A stretch of 64,000 nt of DNA from Harmonia axyridis (taxonomy: Eukaryota; Arthropoda; Insecta; Coleoptera; Coccinellidae): assembly GCF_914767665.1 (NCBI RefSeq), contig NC_059503.1, forward strand, positions 18,972,001 to 19,036,000. Reading direction: 5' to 3'. The translations under genes and the position numbers were made by a program. Positions 25,050 through 35,479 of the stretch are shown piece by piece. Numbering within the stretch: position 1 is the first letter of the stretch; every line of letters starts with the position of its first letter. The notes beneath the pieces are model-generated. The model saw only the letters and a list, made by a program, of their open reading frames with translations. It made no database searches and was not told the DNA's origin.

Positions 25050-25744
25050 CAGGGTCTTTCTGAACGAATGCGGTAAACGAAAAGCATAAAGATTCAGGAC
25101 ACACAGATATACAGGATGATATTCGGATAATTGAAAAAATTTTCGAATTCAATAAGTGTTGAACTAATCTATAGACTTATTCAAAATTTTGAAGTTGTGG
25201 TACCATTTTTGATCGCCTTCGTTCAACAGATACAAATTGAAAAAATCATTAACGGATTTGGAAACTTTTCGACCCTTTATGTTTATATGAATATTTTATT
25301 ACTCTGAACACAAATACTATCAAATTTATTTTTTTCATAACCATAGAAGAGTAATTCAGTAAGGAAATTCAAACACAATTTAATATTTCATTTTTCCAAT
25401 TCATTTGATTGATATGTGACTCCAAAATGTGATAGTGTTCAGGTACAGATGGTGATTTAATATTTACGTAAATAGAGAAAGCAAAAATTTTCCTACTCCG
25501 GTCCTGATTTTTCAATTTCAATAATGTCGAATAAAGAAGATCAAAAATTGTGAGACAACTGCAAACTTTGAATCAGTCTCAGAAATATTTCAAAAGTCAT
25601 CCAAATCTTCAATTTCAATGATTCTACGAATATCTCCCTGTAAACTAAGGCTCTCAGGCGATTAAAACCTCTTGATTTGGATACATCTTAATAATCTCTG
25701 CAATTTATGGTTTCCGTTTGTTGTAATCTTTGCGGAACACCCTG
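25050..25744. mobile_element. candidate ~695-bp TIR element, ACAGGGT ends
   Basis: The left terminus TATACAGGGTCTTTCTGAAC and the reverse complement of the right terminus (TATACAGGGTGTTCCGCAAA) agree over the first ten bases and partly beyond. The interior is non-coding. Confidence 0.45.
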
Positions 25745-27859
25745 TATAATGGCTTATATGACCTGGAGTGGTAGAAAAAAAAATTAATTGAGTATCTTTA
25801 ATCAAAAATCAACATGCAAAGTATTTGTGAAAAATTACACGAATACGAATTTGAGGGAGTGAGCAAATGTTTATGCTTTCTCCATTTTTCTCAATTCGAA
25901 CGTGTTTTGAAAGCGAAGGGGTGAGTCTATATCTAGTGTCAGGTTGAAAATTCGAGTTCCCTTGATTCTGTGCCTAACATGTTGGAGTTCAGGTTACATG
26001 AACCGTATCTTTAGTTACGCTATCTCGTATTCATATTTCAAACAAGTTAGTCACCGAATTTTCCAACAACCTATTCTTTAAGATAATATGAATGATGATT
26101 ATAGAAAAACATCAGAATTCACCCGGCTTTCAAGAATATCCCACATGAATCTCGAAAGAGAGGATTTGATTATAACAAAAAGTGCGGCAGTGGAGAACTT
26201 TATTCCTTTGAAAGAGATTAAGCTCCATGAGAAATCTAAGTTGAAACTACTAATTCCTTATTTTTATCAGGGCTTGTCAGCTTTTCTTAGAGGTCATTTA
26301 TCATCAGAAGATCCAGCGACAGTGAAACATAGAGGTGATTATCCCTCTTCTTCATCGTTGAATCAAACGTTTAACCTCCGCTAAACCAACGGTAGGGTTA
26401 AATGAAACGCCATCGCTGTATAATTCAATGAATTGCTGTCCTTATCCCTTGAACCTCCTTTCAAGAAAATGAAGCAAAAAATGAGGTTATGGAGTTGTTA
26501 CCGATATATTTATAAGACAAAGTTGGACAGCCATAAAATGAGGAAAGTATTGAATCAGTTTCGTTTGAGCGTTTGATGCGCAAAGTTCGCCCTTGAAGAC
26601 TACATAACTGTATACAGGGTGAGTATTTATCTTGTACATATATTTCACTAGTAGAATCCTGAGGTAAAATGTTTTCCTCTACCATTGTCTGCAATTCAGC
26701 TCGGTTGAAAAGATACAGACTGTTGAAAATCCATAATAATTATTTTATAGTTATATCTCTCGAATGGTGCCAAATGATTTTTGGAATATACACTTTTTCA
26801 TTGATATGATGAATCTTCTCTCAACAGAAAATGCCTTCCATGTCTTCCAGTTTCTTCATTATGACCACTAAATTCCATGAAGAGCCAGAAATTCAAACAA
26901 CCCAATTCTAAAAATAAATAATTTATTAAAGAAAATTTGAACATTTTAAAAAATACAAGTATTCTTTATATTTGCGCCGTTTTCGATATTTTTGGAATTT
27001 CAAAATCAATATTTCACAAAAACTGAATCAATTCAGTTGCTTTCCTTCTTGTTGGAAAAGCAAACTATTTCATTTACTTTAACCAGTTCTGTGAATTTTA
27101 ATGGTATCAATGATCGAGCTCAAAAGGTTCTGATGCAAAGTTCAGCGCTTTTCCCGATTTGATAATTTTTGTTAGAAAACAGCTCAGTTATCCAAACCTT
27201 ACCATGTTTCTTTTTTAATATTTTGATTCTTCTTGTTCTGATAAATGATGAAATAATTTAACTCTTCCTTTCATTTAAATTATGTTGCATGATGTTGCTA
27301 TCAACCTTCTGGATTTCTAGTCAATATAGGTTGTTATGGATCAAATTTGTTATCGGAAACTTAATTCCAATCTGGAGTCATCGATGTTAGACCTGCCGAT
27401 ATCCATTTCATATTCCGACGAAGAAGCTGGGTCAGACGTGTCTATCGTTGACTACCTTCTGCCCATTATGAGCTATAAAATGTTTCGCCCTATCTATTGA
27501 TAAGTCTTAGGGCGATGATCATCACACGGACCAGAAACTGTTATAATTATGCCATAGTGGCTAACGATTATGGTGTTTCGGTTTGATTACATGCCCGACC
27601 AACTTCTGCTGGGCTTGATGCTACCTCAATTTGTATTATAGAAGCTTCAGCCATGTTGTGTTCAGCACTCTAAGGCATTAAGACGTTCTTTGAAGGGTAA
27701 TAATAAGCCCAATAATGTGCCAATGAAAGAATCGCCTTACATAAAATTGTCAGTTCAGTAGTGTGGTACTAAAGTGTATATACCTAACTATATGGTTTCT
27801 TTCATTCACGAAGATGTTTCATTCTATTTAATTCGAGTATAGAAATCAGATGATTGATG
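25745..27859. other. intron DNA with a partial FB repeat
   Basis: The plus frame 26088-26384 (98 codons) has no recognised domain. The plus frame 27377-27500 (reading SYSDEEAGSDVSIVDYLLP) is short and unassigned. CTTGAAGACTACATAACTG at 26593-26611 is the FB core. Confidence 0.35.
26555..26625. repeat. fold-back element, family FB (half copy)
   Basis: Contains TGAGCGTTTGATGCGC and CTTGAAGACTACATAACTG, matching one arm and core of the FB family. The other arm is missing, and a TACAGGGTGAGTATT terminus begins at 26614. Confidence 0.45.
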
Positions 27860-28090
27860 GGGAGTCAAAAATGTGTGCCAAGCTTTCTGGGGGTGATAGT
27901 ATATTGAAAAATAAGTATAGTTTGATGAATAAACTTATGCCCAAAAAGCATATTAAGGGAGATGTATCCTTCTAAAGTTCATAAAATTGAAAAATTTTTC
28001 CGCATAATTATCACACTTTTATGGTTCTGATATTGTTATGAAGGGTGTTTTTAGAGGGTGAGTCATGATTTTTTTGGGACAACTACATAT
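27860..28090 (+). repeat. dispersed repeat R2, copy 1
   Basis: GGGGAGTCAAAAATGTGTGC ... TGATAGTATATTGAAAAAT ... GTTCTGATATTGTTATGAAG is colinear with 29511-29820. No coding sequence is preserved. Confidence 0.6.
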
Positions 28091-28314
28091 CTAGATATTT
28101 CTATATAATTCTATGTTCTTCTTTTTTTTTTCGAGCTGATTCTCTAATTAGGATGAATCAGCAGTTATGAAATCAATAATTCATGATATCATCATGATTC
28201 TTCTCTGAGTTTCGAACAAATTAGAATAATGTGAGGAAATCCATTTCGTCTATTCAGTTAAACACAAAAATGTGTTTCCTCCAAAAAGCAAGTCAAGGTG
28301 TAATTCCCTTATAA

Positions 28315-28495
28315 ATTATTTTGTCTCTTGAAAGATTCGAAAACTATCGGAAATGAATCAATGAATTCTTTATTGTTTGTCATCAATCATTTTAATAATA
28401 CGGAATTTTTATTTTATTAAATTGTCCACGTAGATCTAGAAGAGTTATCGACTTATCACATAAAAGCTTAATTTTATCTTTATTGACCATCAACC
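28315..28495 (-). repeat. dispersed repeat R3, copy 1 (inverted relative to 34005-34175)
   Basis: Its reverse complement (AATAAAGATAAAATTAAGCT ... CTAGATCTACGTGGA ... ATGATTGATGACAAACAATA) matches 34005-34175. Both are non-coding. The two copies lie 5.6 kb apart in opposite orientation. Confidence 0.65.
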
Positions 28496-29087
28496 TATAA
28501 ATGCAGAGCAAATTTTCTGGATAAACACGAGGAAAGGACACATTTTATTCATAATATAATTAATGTGAATGGGTCTAGAATTTGGTATCATTCCAAACGA
28601 AATATCCTAAAATACCCCAGCTTTCCCATTCGGTTACCTGGAATAAATCTCCTCGAAATGAATAATGAATCCTGAATTAAATAGTGAACATACAAACTAA
28701 TCCTCGTCGCCTCTGGTCCTCATCTTCAGCATCGCTGTCTCGTCCATCTGTCATTTCTCATGAAGTTTCTCACCGTTCTAATCGTATCTAGAAGAACATT
28801 TTATTTTACATGAAGTTTCTATGGGTGAAATGAACCATTTGGTCTTCGTTGAAAGTATGCTCTATTGAATCATTATTTTGATAGAGCTCTAGAGGACCAC
28901 ATGCCGCATCAAAGGAAAATTGTTGTTGAAAAACTCATGATGCTTATACAACACCAAAAATAACTTCAAAATTGTGAAAAAAGAATTCGAATATACATAA
29001 GCACCAAATTAGTGTTCATCAAGTTTTCATGCAGCTGATTAAGTTCACTATATGATTCCTGCACGCATAGAACCATAGAAGGTATAC
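28496..29087. other. intron DNA, no gene recognised
   Basis: Nothing supported in this stretch. Confidence 0.4.
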
Positions 29088-29155
29088 AGGGCGAGTCCAA
29101 AGATATGAAGTTCTTCAGTGATTTCCAAATATTGAGCGTTGGAATTTCATTCAAA
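29088..29155 (-). pseudogene. LINE C-terminal scrap
   Basis: The minus frame reads IWKSLKNFISLDSPCI, matching KSLKNLISLDSP in the LINE remnant at 3230-3500. Only about 65 bp are preserved. Confidence 0.5.
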
Positions 29156-29510
29156 TTCAGATATTTCGTGGGATATCAATATCAATTGCGATTGATGAGG
29201 TTAATATCTCCTGAAATATATTGACATATCTATTATGTATGTATTTTGATCAAACTGCATATATCTACATGCCTGCAATCACGGAATAGTCGATTATACT
29301 AATACGACCATTGACGGTGAAGATAAGTAAATAAAATATACAGGCTGATTCAGGAAATAGTGTCCTCCACTGATAATCTCTTCTTATTCATGACGTTTGA
29401 TATCCATAACGTTGAAACAATTCTACAAATATGTGTTTCACACATATTTGCTCAGAGATTCTGAACAATTTTCTCTAGAATATTTCGATTGATATGTATT
29501 AACCTTCATA

Positions 29511-29820
29511 CAGGGGGAGTCAAAAATGCGTACCGAGCTTTCTGTGTGTGATAGTACATTGAAAAATGTGTATAGTATGATGAATAAATTTATGGCCCAA
29601 AACGCATATCGAGGGAAATATATCCTGCCAAAGTCGATGAATTTAAAAGAATGTATCTGCTCAACTTCTAAACGGTGAATGACACTAGATTGAAATTTCG
29701 TGCATAAATGTATGTTGTTAAGATACATCTTTTTATTACACTTTTACGTTTCTGATATTGTTATTAAGGTTGGTTTTGAGAGAATAAGTCGTGATTTTTT
29801 TTGGACAACTTCTATCGTTA
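29511..29820 (+). repeat. dispersed repeat R2, copy 2
   Basis: Colinear with 27860-28090 (GGGGAGTCAAAAATGCGTAC ... TGATAGTACATTGAAAAAT). An extra segment at about 29650-29730 is absent from copy 1. Confidence 0.6.
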
Positions 29821-30044
29821 TCGATAAATCTCACGATGAAGGAATTTGCTAGCGTCATGTAAGATTCAGTGGGTAAGTCGTGTTCTTAAAACACAGTTAT
29901 AAAAAACAATAGGATCATTTGAACTGAGGAAAAATGATTCGTTTGATCGAAGACATGTTGTAATTTCGTCTTGAATCATAATTTTGCTCCCAAATATCTT
30001 GGAGTTAACTTGATTTTTCTTCGAATTTCAAGGTTCAATTGGGA

Positions 30045-30792
30045 ACTTTGCGTTTGAAATTGAAGTCGAGGAATAATATCCAGAAAAATAAGCAGGTTCT
30101 TCATGGGGTGCTGATGCCAGCATTCTTCGTACGGCAGCCTTGGCCTTGGTTTTTCTGCTGTTGAATACTGTTGTTCTGTTTGGTTCAATAGTGCTCATGT
30201 TCATAAAATTGATGCACAGCTTAACGTTTCTATGAGAATTATTAGTGGAACTATTAGAACTACATCTTTACATTGGTTATCGGTGCTATCACATACTATA
30301 GTTCCGACTCATATTCGTAGACAGGTTGCAGTCAAGAAATCTTGCGATAAATTTCGTTTCTACTCGAACTTATTTCCAATTGTATCCTACCTACCAGATT
30401 CTAGAACTGCTGAATTAAAGTCACGCAAACCTTTATGGATTAATACCTTCCTTCAATCTAATGAAAGCGACAAGGAAATTTGGCGTTTGGAATGGAGTTC
30501 TTGTAATGTCTTCAACAAAAGTCTTATCGTTGAACCTTCAGAAAAAGTTCTAGGTTTCAATCTTCCCAGGAAAATTTGGTGTATTTTAAATCGACTTAGG
30601 ACGGGTCATGGTCGTTGTAATAGTACGCTCTTCAAATGCCATTCTATTGATAGCCCACTATGTGAGTGTGGTGTAGAAAGAAACCTTTGACCACTTGGTG
30701 AATAATTGTCCAATTTATAAATTTCATGGTGGTTTCCAAGCTATCCATTCAGTTCCAGATTTTTTTTTAGAATGGGTGGCTAACTTAAAATG
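30045..30792 (+). pseudogene. non-LTR retrotransposon reverse-transcriptase C-terminal fragment
   Basis: A 5'-truncated LINE copy. The frame 30232-30690 carries MRIISGTIRTTSLHWLSVLS, then LPDSRTAELKSRKPLWINTF and LNRLRTGHGRCNSTLFKCHS, ending in a cysteine cluster PLCECG. A frameshift near 30685 moves the reading frame, after which DHLV-NNCPIYKFHGG and EWVANLK run to a stop around 30790. Upstream, a broken frame holds the WGADAS ... ALAL ... AEYCC block also found at 46378-46998. The family is a widespread insect RT type (annotated as BS- or X-element-like); clade not fixed. Confidence 0.8.
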
Positions 30793-31155
30793 AATATAAT
30801 GAAAACTAATATTTAGTACTCCTTTCTGGTTCTTCTTTTTTTGTTTTAGGATCCAATTATAAAGTCGTCAAACGTTGATGAAAAGAGAGGATGGAGAAAA
30901 TTTCGTTTTGGTTGAGGAGGAAGCCCTTCAATATGAATATGACAGCTTATTCTGTGAACGTTTACACAAACCAGTCACTACACCGATACGGGGAGACAGA
31001 GTTTTTGCTGAGGTTTTTATCTGTTCTCTTGTATCATACGTTGAAATGTATGAGGCCCCGTTTACATTTTCTCGGCCAATACTGAAATTCCATCTATACA
31101 TGCTTTATTGCTTGAAGTTTGTAATTTTTGAATTGATCTATCTCAAAAGAATATA
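30793..31155. other. sequence between LINE and LTR-like repeat
   Basis: A 120-codon plus frame (30875-31237) runs into the LTR-like repeat and has no recognised domain. I read it as chance. Confidence 0.35.
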
Positions 31156-31989
31156 TGTAGGATCCAGTTACTTATTGTTCCCTGTAAATAATTGCGATGG
31201 TCAACCAGATGCTTGGAGACCTATTAGTTTCTTCTAGTGTCGAGGGCATGACAGTTTCGATTGATTTACAGGGAACGAATTGTTATTGTACATATAATGT
31301 AAAAAGGATGTGTAATTCTTCGGGGTGTCGAAGAATGTGTCATGTCGGTTGTGAAACTTAAGAGATTTACTGGGGTTGGGAAAGTTCCAGAACAAGACGG
31401 TTATGCCAGATGTGTTACATCTGTTTTTCAGGTTCTAGTCCTTCTAGAGTATTCGATTTCCAGGAATCCGCGAAGATCTTTGAGGCGGTACGGCAAAAGC
31501 TCTTATTGGACTAGGGGGATGGTACCTTCCCCTAAGGGTGTGGTCCAACCGAGAGAAGGGAGGTCTATATTCAAGAGAGGGTAGTTCCAATCGGCAGAGA
31601 GGACAGCTCAAATTGAACCGAAGACGGGTACAGACGGTACAGTTTAAGTTAAGACGAAGACAAGTCAAGTTCGGTCGGTCAACTTAAGACGTACGACGTA
31701 AAGACGGTTCGCGGACTAGATTAAGACGAGTTGCGAACAAATCAAAGACGAGAAGACCGAAAACTTGAAGTACGACGAAGACGTGATAAACGAAGACGTT
31801 TCGAGTAATTAAACTACAGTTAAAGACGAAATTCAGTACCGTAGTGAGAAACTTGTAATTAAGACGTAATTAGGATCTTCTCAATACTGAGTTTGTACTG
31901 TATAAGTGTGGCTTTGTAAATAGATGTGAATAATTGAAAAGAGTTTAATTATTACAAATCCAACAAAGTCACGGAGAAAAAGACTAAAG
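31156..31989 (+). mobile_element. LTR-like repeat, copy B
   Basis: Colinear with 17940-18702 from TGTAGGATCCAGT to GACTAAAG. It keeps the paired CCCTGTAAAT / ATTTACAGGG blocks near the start, an AAGACG-rich 3' half, the hairpin at 31707-31738 and TTATTACAAATCC close to the end. It is about 70 bp longer than copy A through small insertions. No gag or pol sequence lies beside either copy, and the 13 kb between them is unrelated, so they are separate solo copies and not the two ends of one element. Confidence 0.55.
31707..31738 (+). repeat. conserved hairpin inside LTR-like repeat B
   Basis: GTTCGCGGACTAG faces CGAGTTGCGAAC around ATTAAGA. Compared with copy A, some stem pairs become wobble pairs, but the fold remains possible. 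Confidence 0.5.
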
Positions 31990-32129
31990 GCCAGGTAATC
32001 GAATCATACCTCTAGACGATCGATTAACCAAGCCTACATATATACAGTTTTATTCAGTGATAGCAAGTTTGAACATTTAAATACTACTTCATGAATTCCA
32101 TAAAAAATAAAACAACAATAATCATTTCA

Positions 32130-32412
32130 ACTTAGACCTTATACACAAAGGCAGGGAACTTTTCGAATCATCCCCCAACAGAATATTTCATCCGCCGATA
32201 AAATCGAAACCCAGTGGCAGCCTATTTCCTCCCTTATCATCCCCATTCCGATGTTTGTGCCTGATCGGCTGATATTTCACAACAGTACGGAATGAAAGAC
32301 ACCGACGCGTGAATTTCCACTTTCTTCCGAATTTTTTTTTTATTTTCTTTTCATTTAATGAGTTCCTTCCGCTTCCGCTGATCTTCCCGGATTACGCCGG
32401 ACTTATTCATCC
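32130..32412. other. G+C-richer, repeat-free segment
   Basis: Contains CATCCGCCGATAAAATCG, CACCGACGCGTG and CGCTTCCGCTGATC, with more CpG than its flanks. No coding frame. A regulatory (enhancer-like) role is possible but not shown. Confidence 0.3.
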
Positions 32413-33720
32413 GCTACGATTAATCTTAATCGGCACTTTTTCTGGGGGGGATATAAAGGGCGATGATTACTCGGTGGAATTGTTCAGGAAACGCTTTACG
32501 GCCTAAAAAGTATTCTTGAAGATGAGCTGCTTCTTTTATCAGTGTTGGAAATCGGATCTGTAGATTTCTTCTGTTCACTGATATTTCTCGCGGAGCTGTC
32601 AGTTTTAATGTTTCGATGTCTCGTTTGGGTATTCAAAAAGAACCACTTGACATATCTCATTCCTTATAATGAAATGAAAATACTAGAAAACATATATAAA
32701 GGGCGTTGAAGTTTGAAGGAAAACCATATTTATAAAATTTTATAAAATTCTAGAACTCCGTTGATTTGAATTTCGTTTAGGTATTTGAATAGATAATGCG
32801 GTTTTTAGCCCTAACTAGATTGAAATTCCAAGGTTCAGTGGCGTCACAATAAAAAATATTGAGAGAAATGTACGCTACTGACTTTATATTTGTAAGGGCG
32901 ACGCTTACTCAGTGGAATTGTTCAGGAAACACTTAACGCAGTAAAAAGTATTCTTGAAGAAGAGCTGCTACTTTTATCAGTTCTCTTCACTGATATTTCT
33001 CGTGAAGCTGCCGTTTTTAATGTTTCAATGTCTCGTTTTGAGTATCCAACAAGAATGACTTGAAATGTATCATTCCTTATAATGATATAAAAATAGTTGG
33101 AAGAGATGTAGGGCTTTGAAGTTTAAAGAAAAACGGTATTTATAGAATTTCATGAAATTCTCAAACTGCGTTGATTTAAATTTGGTATAGTCATTTGGAT
33201 ATATAAGGTGCTCACTTAGCCCCCACTAGATGGAAATTATTAGGTTCAGTGGCGTCTCAGTTGGAGTGGGCAGCACAGTCAACAATATTGAGAGAAAAGT
33301 ACGTTACTGACATTTTAACATTTTCATCTTTTTAGATTGAACCAATAAAAATTCAACTATTTGTTATCTTTTTCATATCAAATCTCGCTTTTGAAAAGAA
33401 ATAAATTCACTTTAACTCATTCTGAAAACTATCCATGGACAACAAAATAAAAATCCAAAAGTAACAAATAATCAATATCTACTTTACTACGATTAATTTA
33501 ATCGGCACTTTATCTGCGGGGGTATAAAGGCCGATGATTACTCAGTGGAATTGTTCAGGAAACGCTTTAAGGCCTAAAAAGTATTCTTGAAGATGAGCTG
33601 CTTCTTTTATCATTGTTGGAAATCGGATCTGTAGATTTCTTCTGTTCACTGATATTTCTCGTGCAGCTGTAATTTGGTATAGGTATTTGAATAGATAAAG
33701 CGCTTATCAAGCCCTAAATA
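32413..33720 (+). repeat. triplicated block with TATA-like boxes
   Basis: Three tandem direct copies start near 32413, 32889 and 33488. All share ACTC-GTGGAATTGTTCAGGA, AAAAGTATTCTTGAAGA and TTCACTGATATTTCTCG. Copies 1 and 3 also share CTACGATTAATCTTAATCGG-like sequence and TATAAAGG boxes (32452-32459 and 33523-33530), about 25 bp upstream of the shared ATTACTC-GTGG block. Copy 2 is more diverged and has TTTATATT instead. Copy 3 has an internal deletion of about 200 bp. No long ORF follows any copy. Confidence 0.65.
32452..32459 (+). promoter_or_regulatory. candidate TATA box, copy 1 of the triplicated block
   Basis: TATAAAGG follows a G-run and precedes CGATGATTACTC. The spacing would suit a core promoter starting near the conserved GTGGAATTGTTCAGG. 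There is no gene downstream that I can recognise. Confidence 0.25.
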
Positions 33721-34004
33721 ACTAAAAACAATTTGCTCTTTATCCTCATTAGGATCTAGGATCTGGGGATCTAGGGATCTAGCTGTACTTTCCTGATATG
33801 GTTTCTTTTCGAATATAGCTTCATCCTTCAGCATTCCTAATTTGTTTATTCAAATTATCTATTCAATTTATTAAAAACCACATACAACTACAAATTCATT
33901 CTGTTGTAGATGAATATGAAAACGTTTATACAGCAGAATTATAAAATATATTGTAAAACTATTACTCAACTTGCATTGTTAGGAATTTACTGTTGATGTT
34001 TAAT
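33721..34004. other. intron DNA, no gene recognised
   Basis: Contains a small GGATCTAGG-type local repeat near 33750-33782; otherwise featureless. Confidence 0.35.
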
Positions 34005-34175
34005 AAAGATAAAATTGAGCTTTTATGAGGATATTCAATCACTCTCCTAGATCTACGTGGAATTCAGTGTCATAAAATAGGGATTCCGTATTATTATTAT
34101 GATTGATGACAAACGATAAATAATTCATTGATTCATTTTGAATGGTTTTTGAATCTCCCAAGAGACGAAATAATT
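34005..34175 (+). repeat. dispersed repeat R3, copy 2
   Basis: Reverse complement of 28315-28495: AATAAAGATAAAATTGAGCT ... CCTAGATCTACGTGGA ... ATGATTGATGACAAACGATA. Confidence 0.65.
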
Positions 34176-34335
34176 TCCATTGGAATTTGGTATCACGTTC
34201 ACTTATATTTTGGAGAAGACCAAACAGCTTTGCTCACATTATTATACTTTGTTTACATTCCAGGAAAAGATAGTTATCATCACTACTCATTCTACTGATA
34301 CTAATGTGTCAATCAGTAGGTAAAAAAAAAACGAG

Positions 34336-34461
34336 GAAAGCACTGATATGCAGTCAGTGCATATCTGCGCCACTTGCATCCTTGAGAACCATACAACTGT
34401 ATAAATGCCTATAGCAGTTATGTGGTCTTCAAGGTTATAATTGGCACATGCACGAACAAGT
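34336..34461. repeat. fold-back element, family FB (copy 3)
   Basis: CCTTGAGAACCATACAACTG and CAGTTATGTGGTCTTCAAGG pair around a ~15-base loop. GCCACTTGCA and TGGCACATGC lie outside them. The ends AAAGCACTGATATG and CAAGTGCTCG resemble copy 2 at 15449-15616. This is the clearest long stem of the family. Confidence 0.65.
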
Positions 34462-35279
34462 GCTCGAAATCAATTGAATAATTTGTTTCTTTTTCCGGAA
34501 TAATAGATTATAGACAATAAAATATGTAGATGGTGAGATGTTAGATGCTTGAGAATGTATAAATTCTAACTGAAGAACTCTGTATTTGCCTATATAAGCG
34601 CCATATACGAAACAGTTTTTTTAACTCAGTTTGAACGAATTGAGCTTCAAATCTAACAATTGATGGATTATGTCATTTGATTATCCAACGAATGATAATC
34701 AATCAATTGAAAAAATTGCCAGGTGTACTATTATTGACAGATTGTGGGCTCAAGAGATAATGTGACCCTTTAGAGATCAAGCTCGTACAACTTAAGGTCA
34801 TCAATTCGCATTAGAGTTCGGCAGAGGATCGATAAGCAGATGGGATCGACAGCGCCGCATTGAGTTGAAGATACAGGGGTTTCGAAAAAAAAAAATTATT
34901 TTGAACGACATTTATTTTTTGCATCATAATTATGCAATGTGAGAGGTGAGTTCAAATATTAACATACGTGACGTTATTGTGCATTTTATCAGTAAGAAAA
35001 TAATAAAAATAATATCAACAAATGTTGACATTTGATAAATCAATAAAAGCAGAGGCATGAATATTTTTCCAATTTTTTTTTCGTGTTTTTGTAAAGGGGT
35101 CAAACATGCAACAGCTATTGCAACTTTTCAACGGAACAAATTTTCTCAAATCAAAAATATGTGTAGGAGAGAACAAACTTGTGTTATGTTCGTACAAGCA
35201 ATAGTTTCTTAATAAAAAATAAAATCCAACATGGTACATAAACAAATTTTTTGTAAATGGAATCGAAAAATTTGATAGG
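34462..35279. other. intron DNA, no gene recognised
   Basis: Nothing supported; short minus frame at 35015-35245 without domain. Confidence 0.4.
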
Positions 35280-35280
35280 T

Positions 35281-35350
35281 GGTTGTTATATTCTTATTCT
35301 GTTTTGTTTCAAGTTGGTTGTTATATTCTTATTCTGTTTTGTTTCAAGTA
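35281..35350 (+). repeat. 35-bp tandem duplication
   Basis: Two head-to-tail copies beginning GGTTGTTATATTCTTATTCT (35281-35315 and 35316-35350) differ at only the last base. This is a recent slippage or repair event. Confidence 0.9.
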
Positions 35351-35479
35351 GGACAACATCGAATAAAAAACAATGTTCTCTTTTCAAAGAACGTGGAACT
35401 TTCCAGAGAGATTCTTTTTATATGGAAGAAACCCTTTAATTTTCGGCAAGGATTTATTCGTTGAAAACAATTTCAGTTA

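Noticed and set aside
26088..26384. 98-codon plus-strand open frame
   Set aside because: No recognised domain, no splice or promoter context and ordinary AT-rich composition; chance frame most likely.
30875..31237. 120-codon plus-strand open frame
   Set aside because: Runs across the start of the LTR-like repeat and has no domain; not conserved with copy A of that repeat.
17940..31989. The two LTR-like repeats as the LTRs of one 14-kb retrotransposon
   Set aside because: The DNA between them holds unrelated MITEs, a LINE and repeats with no gag-pol, and copy A is cleanly nested in a MITE on both sides.
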